Below, one piece after another: positions 7,378 to 15,959 of a DNA stretch of 35,171 nucleotides. Numbering within the stretch: the first letter of the stretch is position 1; every line of letters begins with the position of its first letter. The stretch comes from Minisyncoccus sp023229485 (lineage in GTDB: Bacteria; Patescibacteriota; Minisyncoccia; Minisyncoccales; Minisyncoccaceae). The notes under the pieces were generated by a model. That model was not told where the DNA came from, made no database searches, and saw only the letters and a program-made list of their open reading frames with translations. The stretch spans positions 1-35,171 of the forward strand of contig JBAYMH010000007.1 of assembly GCA_041663645.1 (NCBI GenBank), read 5' to 3'. The translations under genes were made by a program, and so were the position numbers.

Positions 7378-10300
7378 ATGAGACAAGAGGAATTATTGCA
7401 ATCTATTTTTCTTTTTATCTTTGTTTTTTTAATTATTATTTTTGTTGGTAGTAGCATTAGTAGGTTTAGTTTGGCTGATGCGAACGATATAACAACAAGA
7501 AGTTCTATTAGTGTAATTAACATAACAGGTAGTACAAACACTGCAGAAGTTTGGCTTAATCAAGGTTTTTTAGTGACGATTATTGGATCAAATATTAATA
7601 AAATAATTTCTTTGAAATTTACTGATCCAAATAATGCGGTAATTGAAAGACAAATAGATTGTGTTAATAGTAGTCAAGGTTTTTGTTCTAGTACTGCCTT
7701 GGCTTCTTTAGTTGGAAAATCTGGTACTTGGACCGTGGCGGCTTATATCGATTCCGTTGAATTAATACGAAAAGAGTTTACTGTAAAATCTTTGTGCGGT
7801 GTTGCTAGTGGTGAGGCTTTTAATGTTACTAAGGTAGGTACTAATTGGTGTCAAGATACTGCCGATGCACACAATCTTAATTTATGTACTTCTCCGGCAT
7901 CAGCAATAAACGCTTTTCCTTTGACTAGTACTAGTAAATGTACTTGGAATTGTTCTACTGATAATATTACTGAAAGTTGTTATTTTAATTATATCGATAA
8001 TGATAGTAGTGCTGTTGCTGGTACGGCTAATTATGGTTCGAGTATTGTCAATGCGTGTGTTTCGTTGAGTCCTGTTTATACGCTAGAGTCTTCCTCTAAT
8101 CTTTGTGTTGGAGGGACAGTTACTAGTTTTGTTTCTAATAATAATGGATGGACTTGGAAGTGTGTTTCTGGGGGTAATAGTTTGAATTGTAGTGCTAATA
8201 AAAAAATAAATGGTACTTGCGGTGTAGTTACTGAGAGTAGTACCATGCCAACTGCTAATCTTTGTGTTACCGGAACGGCTGGTAACGTTTCGGGAGTGGG
8301 GCCATGGACTTGGACTTGTAGTGGAATAAATGGAGGTGCAAATATTACTTGTTCTGCTAACAAAAAAAGCATTGCGAGTATTGTTCTTGATGGTTCAAAA
8401 ATTATAATAAATCCATCTTCTGCAGTAATTGGAAGTTCGGTGTCTGTTAGGGTGGAGGTAGATTCTTCTCTTTTAAGTGCCGAATCACTAAACTTAGTTT
8501 CGAAGCCAATTTTATCGAGTTTAAATAATCAACTATCTGTAGTTTTAAAAAAATGTATTTCTGGGAATGCTTTTTGTGGTACTTTTTCTGCTCCTGATAT
8601 TGCGGGAGAATGGTCAGTATTATTATATTCTTCGGATGGTACAAAGATACAAATTTCTACATTGAAAACTTTTGTTGTTGTTTCTAACGATCAAATGCCT
8701 ATTATTGGAGTTCCATTGATTACTCCGTCAGTTGTTAATCCGGGAGATTCAATAGTTGTAAAGCTTTCTGTCCAAAATAGTGTTAGTGTAAAATCTATAA
8801 AGATTTCCTTGAGGTCACAAGATGGAAGCTTTGCTTTGTTAAGTACAATTGATAGTGTTTGTTCGGACGATGCATCTTCTTGGTGTACTAAGATTATTAT
8901 TCCAAATGGTTACTCTGGAGGTGTTTTGAATTTGAGTGTCATTTCTTATGTTAATAGTAGCGGTAGCGAAAAAATAATTTCTTCAAGCTTAAAATCATCT
9001 TTTACTATTAAGACTGCGTGTAGTTATAAATATTCTGATTGGAGTAAGTGCATTGATAAAAAACAAACTAGAACAGTTATCGAAAAAAGCCCTAGCGATT
9101 GTATCGTTAATTCGGAAGAATTAACAAGATCATGTGTTCCATGTATATATAGTTATTCTAATTGGAGTTCTTGTCAGGATGGAAAGCGATATAGGACAGT
9201 TCTTTCTGGTTTTTCTGAGGGGTGTAGTGAGGGGGAAAAGATTGTAGAAGAAAAATGCCAGACTGTTAATTGCTTGGCTTATGTTTATTCTGATTGGAGT
9301 CTATGTCAAAACGGAAAACGAACCCGAAAATTAATATCTGCTTCCCCTAGTGGATGTTTTGGTAATTCAGTACTCGAAGAGGCTTGTGTAGTGTCGCAAT
9401 CTTCTTGTAGTGAGGATAAGTGGCAGTGTGAGCCTTGGGGGGCATGCACTAAAGATAATAATCAATCAAGGAAATGTTCAATTATTTTTGATTGTCCGAC
9501 AGTAAAAAATAGTACTCCTGAATTAACGAAATTTTGTAATTTTTTGTCAATTAATCCAGAGCAGAATGTAGACGTGCCTCTTATTAAGGATGATTTATCT
9601 GCTGAATGTCTTCGTGAAAATATAACTGATATTGCAAATTGTCAGGCGTATGTTTCTCAAATTAATATTGTTAGCGATTGTTTAACTAAGCAAATTAATA
9701 CTTATAACGGTTGTAAGGAATATCTTTTGAGTAAATATCCTCAACCTATCAAGTGCCAAGGATTAAAACCTGTTGAATGCGAAGCATATATAAGTAATGT
9801 TCTCTTGGCTGATTTGAAAAATAATATTTCTACTGAAAATCAAAAAAAATTAGTTGAGTCTATTGGTAACGTTACTACTATTAATACAGAAAATCGAACC
9901 ATTAAAGTCGTTAACTCTAGTGGGGGTTTTTCTGAGGTGGCAGTTGATAACCTTCCATTGGCTCCTAGTAATGATAATATTTCTGTTAATTTTTTACCTA
10001 TAGAGAATGATATTACTGAATATTTATCTTCGATAGCTATTACTTTCGATAGCAATAGTAACGGTATTTCTGATGACATGGAAGCTCGTTTGGGAATTGA
10101 TTATAAAAAGAGTGAGTTAGTTGGAGTTGATAGGGCAATTGCTGATGGTAAGCCATTGGAACAGCCTAAATTTAAAAAAGAGTTACCTATAAGTGGGGCA
10201 TTAACGATTGAGCAAGTAAAAAATAATGATAATTCTAACACAATTAAATTTCAAGGAAAAGCAGCTCCTGATAATGTTTTGACTTTGTTTATTTATAGCA

Positions 10301-10644
10301 CTATGCCAATAGTTATTACCGTTAAATCTGACCTTAACGGTAACTGGGTTTATGAATTAGATAAATCACTTATAAATGGAAAACATGAAGCCTATGTTGT
10401 TGTTAATAATAGTGAGGGGCGTATCTTAGAGGCAAGCTTACCAAAACTGTTTTTTATTGATGAAGCAAGGGCTGTGGCATTGGAAGATTTTATAAGAATG
10501 GAAGATGCCGCCTCGGTTTCTAACCCTGAAGGTTCTGATAGCTTTATTAGAACTTATGTTATCGCTGGCGTAGGATTTATAGCTTTGTTGATAATTTTAT
10601 TCTTATTTATTAGAAGTAAAGCGGCGAGGCAGGAAAATAAATAA
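7378..10644 (+). CDS. Large cell-surface protein with thrombospondin-1-like Cys/Trp repeats
   Basis: 1088 residues. A hydrophobic N-terminus (about 9-27) and a C-terminal membrane segment (about 1060-1078) followed by a basic tail place almost the whole chain outside the cell. From the N-terminus: Ig-like beta region (about 40-137); two Cys/Trp repeats ending CSANKK (about 225-276 and 280-330; the WTWxC core recurs); two Ig-like regions (about 335-435 and 440-545); three thrombospondin-1-like units around WSKC (555-558), WSSC (596-599) and WSLC (640-643), with a diverged fourth at WGAC (687-690); a Cys-containing helical region (about 740-815); a DSNSNGISDDMEARLG calcium-loop motif (891-906); and an Ig-like domain (about 945-1025). 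Such proteins usually mediate adhesion. The histidine kinase starts 1 base after its stop, so the two are coupled. Confidence 0.8.
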   Translation: MRQEELLQSIFLFIFVFLIIIFVGSSISRFSLADANDITTRSSISVINITGSTNTAEVWLNQGFLVTIIGSNINKIISLKFTDPNNAVIERQIDCVNSSQGFCSSTALASLVGKSGTWTVAAYIDSVELIRKEFTVKSLCGVASGEAFNVTKVGTNWCQDTADAHNLNLCTSPASAINAFPLTSTSKCTWNCSTDNITESCYFNYIDNDSSAVAGTANYGSSIVNACVSLSPVYTLESSSNLCVGGTVTSFVSNNNGWTWKCVSGGNSLNCSANKKINGTCGVVTESSTMPTANLCVTGTAGNVSGVGPWTWTCSGINGGANITCSANKKSIASIVLDGSKIIINPSSAVIGSSVSVRVEVDSSLLSAESLNLVSKPILSSLNNQLSVVLKKCISGNAFCGTFSAPDIAGEWSVLLYSSDGTKIQISTLKTFVVVSNDQMPIIGVPLITPSVVNPGDSIVVKLSVQNSVSVKSIKISLRSQDGSFALLSTIDSVCSDDASSWCTKIIIPNGYSGGVLNLSVISYVNSSGSEKIISSSLKSSFTIKTACSYKYSDWSKCIDKKQTRTVIEKSPSDCIVNSEELTRSCVPCIYSYSNWSSCQDGKRYRTVLSGFSEGCSEGEKIVEEKCQTVNCLAYVYSDWSLCQNGKRTRKLISASPSGCFGNSVLEEACVVSQSSCSEDKWQCEPWGACTKDNNQSRKCSIIFDCPTVKNSTPELTKFCNFLSINPEQNVDVPLIKDDLSAECLRENITDIANCQAYVSQINIVSDCLTKQINTYNGCKEYLLSKYPQPIKCQGLKPVECEAYISNVLLADLKNNISTENQKKLVESIGNVTTINTENRTIKVVNSSGGFSEVAVDNLPLAPSNDNISVNFLPIENDITEYLSSIAITFDSNSNGISDDMEARLGIDYKKSELVGVDRAIADGKPLEQPKFKKELPISGALTIEQVKNNDNSNTIKFQGKAAPDNVLTLFIYSTMPIVITVKSDLNGNWVYELDKSLINGKHEAYVVVNNSEGRILEASLPKLFFIDEARAVALEDFIRMEDAASVSNPEGSDSFIRTYVIAGVGFIALLIILFLFIRSKAARQENK

Positions 10645-10645
10645 T

Positions 10646-12037
10646 ATGAAACTGAACTTCTTTAAGAATGGTAAATTTTTGCAGGACAACAAGCAAACTG
10701 TTTACTCTATCGCCTTAATGGTTGTTATTCCAAGTGTTATAATTTTTAATACTTGGCTTTTTTCTCAGTCGTTTAAAAATACAGTCGATCAAAGTCTTAG
10801 AGATAAAGCAGTTGGAATAAGTCAGTCAATTAATATCTCATTGGCTGATAAGCTTGATTCTCAGCAAGATTTGCAAAGCTATGTTAGCGGTTGGCAGTCT
10901 TATACTAAAAATGCCGAACTGTTGGATGAAAAATATGAAGATGATATCAAATCATTGGATATTTTTTATAGAGATAATGATAGTTTTAAATTAGCAGCTA
11001 GTTTTGATAAAGATAAAGTAGGGCAGTCTTATTCTTCAATGGCTTATGTGATTGCTTGGAATAGTAATTGGCCAAGTGCTCAAAAAATAGTAGATAAAGA
11101 TAATAATAATTATTATTGGTTGGTTGTTTCCCCGCTAAAGGATTCTTTGGGTAATAAAAAAGCGTTATTAGTAATGACCCTTTCTGCAAATGCAATTGAT
11201 ACAGTCTTATCTGTTGCACTTACTCAGTCTTATTTAATTTTAATATTTTCTGTTATAATTATAATTTTATTATTGCTTGTAAATTCTAGTCTTTTTGAAT
11301 CTGCAATGCTTTACAATAAAATTAAAGAAATAGACCAGATGAAGGATGAGTTTATTTCTATGGCCTCTCATGAACTTCGCACTCCAGTTACGGTTATTAG
11401 GGGATATATTGTTATGTTGATGGATGATGCCAAAAAACTTTCGATTGGGAATGAAGCTTTGCAATATTTGTCAATCATAAAGGTTTCAACGGAAAGATTG
11501 AATTCATTAATTGAAGACCTTTTGAATGTAAGTCGTATTGAGCAAGGAAGAATGAAAATTGATAGTGTGTCAATTGATATTTGGCCAATTATTCAAAATG
11601 TTGTTAATCAGTTTTCTGTTCAAGCAAGTGAAAAAAAGCTCATTTTGTCTTGTCAGATTGATAGTGGCTCTCAGTCAGTAGTTAGTGTTGACAAGGATCG
11701 TCTTGAGCAGGTTTTGATTAATATTATTGGAAATGCTATTAAATATACTCTTGCTGGGACTGTTGAAATAAAAGCTAAAAGTCAGGGCAATTCTTTTTTT
11801 ATAATGATTAAGGATAGTGGAATTGGAATGTCTGCTAAGGAAAGAGAACATTTGTTTGAAAAGTTTTATCGTGTTAAAAATAAAAAAACCAATGATATCA
11901 TCGGAACAGGATTAGGTTTGTGGATTACTAAACAAATTGTGGAGCTTATGGGTGGGGCAATATCTGTTGATTCCATGGAAGGAGTTGGTAGTCTATTTAC
12001 TTTAGAATTTCCTTTGGCCAAAGAGCAAAAAAAATAG
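10646..12037 (+). CDS. Membrane sensor histidine kinase without a neighbouring response regulator
   Basis: 463 residues. TM1 at about 19-40, an extracytoplasmic sensor region (about 41-190), TM2 at about 193-215, then a HisKA dimerisation domain with phospho-acceptor His242 (MASHELRTPVTVIRGY). The ATP-binding domain has an N-box at Asn363 (IIGNAIKYT), G1 box DSGIGMS (390-396) and G2 box GTGLGLW (420-426). All catalytic residues look intact. The extracytoplasmic part has YYWLVVSPL and TLSANAID, reminiscent of Cache-type sensors. It starts 1 base after the surface-protein gene, so the two are almost certainly co-transcribed and the surface protein could feed its signal. No response regulator is within the window, so its partner is elsewhere. 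Confidence 0.92.
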   Translation: MKLNFFKNGKFLQDNKQTVYSIALMVVIPSVIIFNTWLFSQSFKNTVDQSLRDKAVGISQSINISLADKLDSQQDLQSYVSGWQSYTKNAELLDEKYEDDIKSLDIFYRDNDSFKLAASFDKDKVGQSYSSMAYVIAWNSNWPSAQKIVDKDNNNYYWLVVSPLKDSLGNKKALLVMTLSANAIDTVLSVALTQSYLILIFSVIIIILLLLVNSSLFESAMLYNKIKEIDQMKDEFISMASHELRTPVTVIRGYIVMLMDDAKKLSIGNEALQYLSIIKVSTERLNSLIEDLLNVSRIEQGRMKIDSVSIDIWPIIQNVVNQFSVQASEKKLILSCQIDSGSQSVVSVDKDRLEQVLINIIGNAIKYTLAGTVEIKAKSQGNSFFIMIKDSGIGMSAKEREHLFEKFYRVKNKKTNDIIGTGLGLWITKQIVELMGGAISVDSMEGVGSLFTLEFPLAKEQKK

Positions 12038-12115
12038 ATATTGATGTTAAAAAGTTAATCGGATTTTTATCATTTTTCGTAATTGAAAGTTATTATAGAA
12101 TAAAATTCTATGTAA

Positions 12116-12141
12116 AAAAAAAGAGCCAAACGGCTCTTTTT
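12116..12141. terminator. Bidirectional terminator between convergent operons
   Basis: The stem AAAAGAGCC (12119-12127) with GGCTCTTTT (12132-12140), loop AAAC, has an A run before it and a T run after it, so it can stop the kinase transcript (+) and the SIMPL transcript (-). A smaller hairpin, ATAGAAT/ATTCTAT with loop AAA (12095-12111), sits just before it. Confidence 0.85.
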
Positions 12142-12144
12142 CTT

Positions 12145-12891
12145 TTATTCAATTGCGTAGGTTATCGTTACTGTCGAGATGATTTTATTTTGCCCTGTTT
12201 GTATCTCAGGAGATTGTACGGCTCCTAATGTTTTCATTGATGATCCTGCGTTGTATGCATCGTAGCTGGTTGCGATTGGTGCATATGAACTATCGGAAAA
12301 GTTGACTATTTTTATCATCTTGACTCCAAGTTGATCCTCTAAGGCTTTTGCTTTTTCTTTAGCATTTTCTATGGCAATTTTTTTTGCACTTTCTTTTATT
12401 TTTTCATTATCATCAGTAATGAAGGTAAGCTCTCCTATTTCATTAGCACCTTTTTCTGTTGCTCCAGATATTATTTCTCCTACTTTTGATATGTCTCGGA
12501 TTTTAACTGATACACTTTGAGTTGCCTCGTATCCAGAAACATTCCTTTTTCCAGTCTTATCCTCGAAGCTATAAATTGGATTTAGATTAAAATTAGTTGT
12601 TTTTATATCTTTTTGATCAATTTTTTTATCTTTTAAAAAATTGATAATGTTATTCATTTTTTCGTTATTTTCGTCCGTGACTAGTTTTACTTCTTTGTTT
12701 TCTGTTCGGACGGAAATGTTTATAACTCCAATGTCTGGGGTTGCGTAAACCTCTCCTGTGCCCGTAACGGTTATAAGATTATTTTCACTAGGTTTTGATT
12801 TTTCATTTATTAATACTGCTATAAATATTGTTAAGATTATTATTAATGTGCAGCATAATATTTGAAAGTATTTGTTTTCTAATAAGTTCAT
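12145..12891 (-). CDS. SIMPL (DUF541) domain envelope protein
   Basis: 248 residues. N-terminal membrane anchor at about 8-28, then a SIMPL domain over the rest: the opening ITVTGTGEVYATPDIGVINISV is diagnostic, followed by IINFLKDKKIDQKDIKTTNFNLNPIY, a YEATQSVSVKIRDI strand, AIENAKEKAKALEDQLGV and a closing beta-strand. Related proteins (for example E. coli YggE) form oligomeric rings in the envelope and have been linked to stress resistance. It is the last gene of a leftward group with a sigma factor and a membrane partner, 11 bases behind the partner, so it may belong to that sigma factor's regulon (inferred). Confidence 0.85.
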   Translation of the reverse strand: MNLLENKYFQILCCTLIIILTIFIAVLINEKSKPSENNLITVTGTGEVYATPDIGVINISVRTENKEVKLVTDENNEKMNNIINFLKDKKIDQKDIKTTNFNLNPIYSFEDKTGKRNVSGYEATQSVSVKIRDISKVGEIISGATEKGANEIGELTFITDDNEKIKESAKKIAIENAKEKAKALEDQLGVKMIKIVNFSDSSYAPIATSYDAYNAGSSMKTLGAVQSPEIQTGQNKIISTVTITYAIE

Positions 12892-12902
12892 AGTTTTTAA
12901 AA

Positions 12903-13304
12903 TTATTTTTTAACTGTTGAATTAGTAAGAACATTATTACTATTAAAATGTAATATTGTTTTTGTATTTTCTTGATTTATTTCTAATGTTTTTGTTTCAT
13001 TTGTTTTTGTTAATTTTGTTGTGTTATTATTTTTTGATAATCTGGCATAAAGCGATGAGCCTTGATCATTTTTCGATAGTGTTTGAATCGGTGTTGTTTT
13101 TGGAATTAAAATATATACTCCAATGAAAATAATTGTTGAAAGCGTTAAAGACAATGAAGGGAGTGTAATGTTAAGTCGTGGATAATTATTTTCTTTTTTA
13201 ATAAAGTATTTATTTTCAAGTAAAGTTGCCCGTAAATTATTTCTATGGTTTTTTAATTCATGATTATCTTTATTTATTTTTTGGAATATTTCCTCTATGT
13301 TCAT
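12903..13304 (-). CDS. Single-pass membrane protein, possible anti-sigma factor
   Basis: 133 residues. A charged N-terminus of about 45 residues (helical, EEIFQKINKDNHELKNHRNN), one membrane segment at about 50-68 (LSLTLSTIIFIGVYILI), and an extracytoplasmic Thr/Asn-rich tail with no recognisable domain. It starts 4 bases after the sigma factor's stop, the usual position and topology of a membrane-bound anti-sigma factor. Its sequence is not obviously related to the partner at 1039-1467. Assigned by context only. Confidence 0.6.
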   Translation of the reverse strand: MNIEEIFQKINKDNHELKNHRNNLRATLLENKYFIKKENNYPRLNITLPSLSLTLSTIIFIGVYILIPKTTPIQTLSKNDQGSSLYARLSKNNNTTKLTKTNETKTLEINQENTKTILHFNSNNVLTNSTVKK

Positions 13305-13308
13305 TTTT

Positions 13309-13893
13309 TTATTTTTCCAAAAATTCTTTATTATTCTTTTCTATTATATTTTTAAGCTTTTCTTTTGCTCTTAAACAGTAAACTCTTATGGTCGATTCGT
13401 TTTTCCCAATAGCTTTTGATATTTCTTCGTAGGATAGGTCTTCAACATATCTCAATCTTATTATATTTTGATGGATTGGATTTAAATTTTTAAGGGTATC
13501 ATTTAAAATTTTAAGATACTCATCGTTTTCGATAATGGTTTTTATTTTTTTACTTGATTCGTCGTTATCGCTTAAATCAAACTTATTATCGTTAATAGTA
13601 ATGACTGATTTATACTTTCTTTGTTTTCTGAAGAATTGATTTATTTCATTACTTGCTATTTTGTATATCCATCCGTTAAAACTTGCATTATCTTTCCATT
13701 TAAAATTTTTTAAACCAGTTAACGTTTTTATGAATGTGTTCGAAGTTATGTCTTTAGCGTGGTCAAGATTTGTAGTACTTCTTAGAGCATAGCTTAATAT
13801 TTTAGGGTAATAAAAATCAAACAATTCTCCAAAAGCTTGATTGTCTTTATTTTTTGATTTTTCAACTAATTCTTTTATATTGGTGATATTCAT
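13309..13893 (-). CDS. RNA polymerase sigma factor, ECF-like sigma-70 family (second copy)
   Basis: 194 residues. Region 2 at about residues 16-98 (NLDHAKDITSNTFIKTL, then FNGWIYKIASNEINQFFRKQRK) and region 4 at about 125-185 (LNPIHQNIIRLRYVEDLSYEEISKAI, then NESTIRVYCLRAKEKLK). It is first of a three-gene leftward group: sigma factor, membrane partner, SIMPL protein. Just before the start the sequence AGAAGGGCA lies next to the ATG, one of the few Shine-Dalgarno-like stretches in the window, though its spacing is short. It differs clearly from the other sigma factor at 419-988, so the window encodes two separate envelope-type regulators. Confidence 0.92.
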   Translation of the reverse strand: MNITNIKELVEKSKNKDNQAFGELFDFYYPKILSYALRSTTNLDHAKDITSNTFIKTLTGLKNFKWKDNASFNGWIYKIASNEINQFFRKQRKYKSVITINDNKFDLSDNDESSKKIKTIIENDEYLKILNDTLKNLNPIHQNIIRLRYVEDLSYEEISKAIGKNESTIRVYCLRAKEKLKNIIEKNNKEFLEK

Positions 13894-13952
13894 TGCCCTT
13901 CTATTAATTACAATGCGATTTAAACTTTTTTGTTACAAAAATTTTTAATTTA

Positions 13953-13961
13953 TGTTAATAT
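13953..13961 (+). promoter_or_regulatory. Extended -10 promoter for the 13982 gene
   Basis: TGTTAATAT (TG, one base, TAATAT), 20 bases before the ATG. It sits in the 88-base gap between divergent genes; I could not identify a convincing promoter for the leftward sigma gene there. Confidence 0.4.
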
Positions 13962-13981
13962 ATTAATAGTAAATATAAATT

Positions 13982-14551
13982 ATGAAAAGGAATAAATTTG
14001 ATCAAATATTAAATAGTGTAGGAATAGTTATTATCTTTGTTATAGCATTTTTTGCTATTGGTTTTTACTGGTATTATACTCAAGTTGATAAAATTGATTA
14101 TTTTGGTGTTTCAACTGTAGTTTTTCCTGTTTCTAATATTAGTCCTCTTGATGGAAAGTATTTAATTAATGGTGATAACTTTATATTATCCAATGGTAAA
14201 GCTCAAAAAAGTTTGTCATCAGATGTAAAAGTTTTTATTAATACGAGTGGAGTTCCTGTATTTGGTAATCTGAACGACGACAAGTTAACAGATGCTGTTT
14301 TTGTTGTTACGTATAGCCTTGGTAATAATGTTTCGTATTATATTGCCGCTGCTATTAGGAATAGTTATAGCTATGTTAGTACCAACACCGTTTTTTTAGG
14401 GGATAATATTTTTCAAAATAATATATCGATTGATAATGGTTTCGTAGTAGAAAAGTATTATAGCAATAAGGATGACTTGGAAAATGGCCGTAATGAAAAA
14501 ACCGTTTATTTAAATGTTTTAGATAATTCTTTAGTTCAAGTAATTAAATAA
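13982..14551 (+). CDS. Anchored envelope protein of a conserved unknown family
   Basis: 189 residues. Membrane segment at about 13-31 (VGIVIIFVIAFFAIGFYWYY), then an extracytoplasmic beta-rich domain. The pattern NGDNFILSNGKA, GNLNDDKLTDAVFVVTY, YYIAAAI and STNTVFLGDNI recalls uncharacterised envelope proteins, often lipoproteins, in which an Asp-rich D-N-D-K-x-T-D loop precedes an A-F strand and a GTN-FLGD-I motif. That loop could bind calcium, as in FG-GAP-like repeats, but this is a guess. The gene is 18 bases upstream of a small LiaF-like membrane protein and shares a terminator with it. Family recalled by eye, function unknown. Confidence 0.65.
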   Translation: MKRNKFDQILNSVGIVIIFVIAFFAIGFYWYYTQVDKIDYFGVSTVVFPVSNISPLDGKYLINGDNFILSNGKAQKSLSSDVKVFINTSGVPVFGNLNDDKLTDAVFVVTYSLGNNVSYYIAAAIRNSYSYVSTNTVFLGDNIFQNNISIDNGFVVEKYYSNKDDLENGRNEKTVYLNVLDNSLVQVIK

Positions 14552-14569
14552 TAAATTAAAAATAATATT

Positions 14570-14776
14570 ATGTTTTTTGGATTAGCAATTATCACAATCG
14601 GGATAGTGTTTTTATTGCATAGCTTAGGAATTATTTCTGGAGATACATGGAATATTATTTGGCCCTGCTTACTTATAGTTGTTGGGCTAAGTATGCTTAT
14701 TAAGGATGTGGGTAATCAAAAGAGGTGGAAAAATTTTTGTGGGAGACACGAAGAGGTTTTCAGGGACAGGGAATAA
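14570..14776 (+). CDS. Small two-helix membrane protein, DUF5668/LiaF N-terminal-like
   Basis: 68 residues: TM1 at about 2-20 (FFGLAIITIGIVFLLHSLG), a short IISGDTWNIIW turn, TM2 at about 28-46 (WPCLLIVVGLSMLIKDVG) and a basic cytoplasmic tail. The G-x-x-L-L-x-x-x-G-I and W-x-x-x-W-P-x-L-L-I-x-x-G pattern is that of DUF5668 and of the N-terminal membrane part of LiaF-like proteins involved in envelope-stress sensing. The C-terminal LiaF domain is absent. Probably co-transcribed with the preceding gene. Confidence 0.75.
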   Translation: MFFGLAIITIGIVFLLHSLGIISGDTWNIIWPCLLIVVGLSMLIKDVGNQKRWKNFCGRHEEVFRDRE

Positions 14777-14786
14777 GAACTGAAAT

Positions 14787-14814
14787 AAAAAACCGGATCT
14801 TTATCCGGTTTTTT
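14787..14814. terminator. Bidirectional terminator between DUF5668 gene and pyruvate kinase
   Basis: A perfect 12-bp stem (six A then CCGGAT, pairing with ATCCGG then six T), loop CTTT, with T runs readable on both strands. The pyruvate kinase stop codon abuts it on the minus side. Confidence 0.92.
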
Positions 14815-15840
14815 TTATTTATTATTTAGATAGTTTGTTCCATTGTAATATTCGTCAGATCTTTTAGCTATTTTTCGCATAGTGGCCACAGCTTCAACGG
14901 GATACATACCTGAAGCAGTTTCATCGGAAAGCATTACTGCATCTGCTCCACTGAATATGGCATTTGCGATATCAGCAATTTCTGCTCTTGTTGGTCTAGG
15001 CTTATCAATCATAGAAGAAAGCATTTCGGTAGCAACTATTGCAGGTTTTTTGTACCAATGAGCTCTTCTTATTAGTTCTTTTTGTATTATTGGAAGCTCT
15101 TCAATGGGAACTTCTATGCCTAAATCTCCTCGAGCAACCATTAGTCCGTCTGAATATTTTGCAATATTATCTATATCGATAAGTGCAGTACCTCTTTCAA
15201 TTTTTGCGATGATTTTTATGTCTTTGTTTTTTATTATTTTTTTTAGTTGCTTGATGTCGTTTCCAGTTTGGACAAATGATAGACAGATATAATCTGCACC
15301 ATTTTCTGCACCGAATATTGCATCTTTTTTATCTTTTTCAGTAATAACATCACCTGAAAGATTTGTGGCAGGAATGTTTATTCCCTTACGTGATAGCAGG
15401 TGTCCACCCCTAATCGCTCTAGCGATTATCTTTTTATTTTTTATTTCGGATATTTCCAGCTCGATCATTCCATTGGCTAAATAAAATGGTTGGCCAACTT
15501 TCATATCTTGATATAGATTAGCGTGATCTATGGGTATTTCATTTTTTTTGATATCTGTTTTTCCATAAATAAAAGAATATGTTTCTCCTTCTTTTATCAA
15601 TATTTCGTGAGGTAGTATTCCGACACGAATACGTGGTCCTTGTAGGTCCATCATCATCTTAACACTGATGCCGCTTTCTTCTTTGATTCTTGATAAATAT
15701 GATTTAACTCGATTCCATTGTTCGTAATTTCCATGTGAAAAATTTATCCTTACGATATTCATCCCTGTCTCAACCATGTCTTTTAATATCTTGTAATCAT
15801 CGGACGTTGGTCCAACAGTTGCTATAATTCTTGGATCCAT
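14815..15840 (-). CDS. pyk: Pyruvate kinase lacking the C-terminal domain
   Basis: 341 residues; catalyses phosphoenolpyruvate + ADP to pyruvate + ATP, the last step of glycolysis. The A and B domains are intact: MNIVRINFSHG (27-37; Arg31, Asn33), MDLQGPRIR (64-72), catalytic Lys213 in IIAKIERG, metal ligands Glu215 and Asp239 (ARGDLGIEVP), Thr271, and the signature PRPTRAEIADIANA. The chain stops at about the end of the barrel (PVEAVATMRKIAKRSDE), whereas usual enzymes have about 470-480 residues with a C-terminal regulatory domain. A bidirectional terminator follows at once, so this is the natural end. The enzyme should be active but not regulated through the usual effector site (inferred). 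Confidence 0.93.
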   Translation of the reverse strand: MDPRIIATVGPTSDDYKILKDMVETGMNIVRINFSHGNYEQWNRVKSYLSRIKEESGISVKMMMDLQGPRIRVGILPHEILIKEGETYSFIYGKTDIKKNEIPIDHANLYQDMKVGQPFYLANGMIELEISEIKNKKIIARAIRGGHLLSRKGINIPATNLSGDVITEKDKKDAIFGAENGADYICLSFVQTGNDIKQLKKIIKNKDIKIIAKIERGTALIDIDNIAKYSDGLMVARGDLGIEVPIEELPIIQKELIRRAHWYKKPAIVATEMLSSMIDKPRPTRAEIADIANAIFSGADAVMLSDETASGMYPVEAVATMRKIAKRSDEYYNGTNYLNNK

Positions 15841-15870
15841 ATAAGCTTTTATAATTATTATTATATGATA

Positions 15871-15879
15871 ATTATATCA
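15871..15879 (-). promoter_or_regulatory. Extended -10 promoter of pyruvate kinase
   Basis: On the minus strand TGATATAAT (TG, one base, TATAAT), 30 bases before the pyk ATG at 15840. Confidence 0.5.
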
Positions 15880-15925
15880 TTTTTATTGACTTTTTGGGAG
15901 TAAATGGTGGTTTTTATTTTTTTTG

Positions 15926-15934
15926 TGTTATAAT
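15926..15934 (+). promoter_or_regulatory. Extended -10 promoter of the Pif1-like helicase
   Basis: TGTTATAAT, identical to the element before the amidohydrolase. It lies 25 bases before the ATG at 15960 and therefore decides the start: the longer reading from a TTG at 15894 would begin upstream of the promoter. Confidence 0.6.
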
Positions 15935-15959
15935 TTTATTTAGTGATTTATATAAAAAT

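Noticed and set aside
7978..8350. Tandem DNA repeat or CRISPR-like array in the surface-protein gene
   Set aside because: The similarity is at protein level (CSANKK repeats); the DNA copies are diverged, not near-identical, and there is no repeat-spacer periodicity.
15894..15959. TTG start at 15894 for the Pif1-like helicase
   Set aside because: The promoter -10 (15929-15934) lies inside this extension, and the extra residues are hydrophobic translated T-runs.
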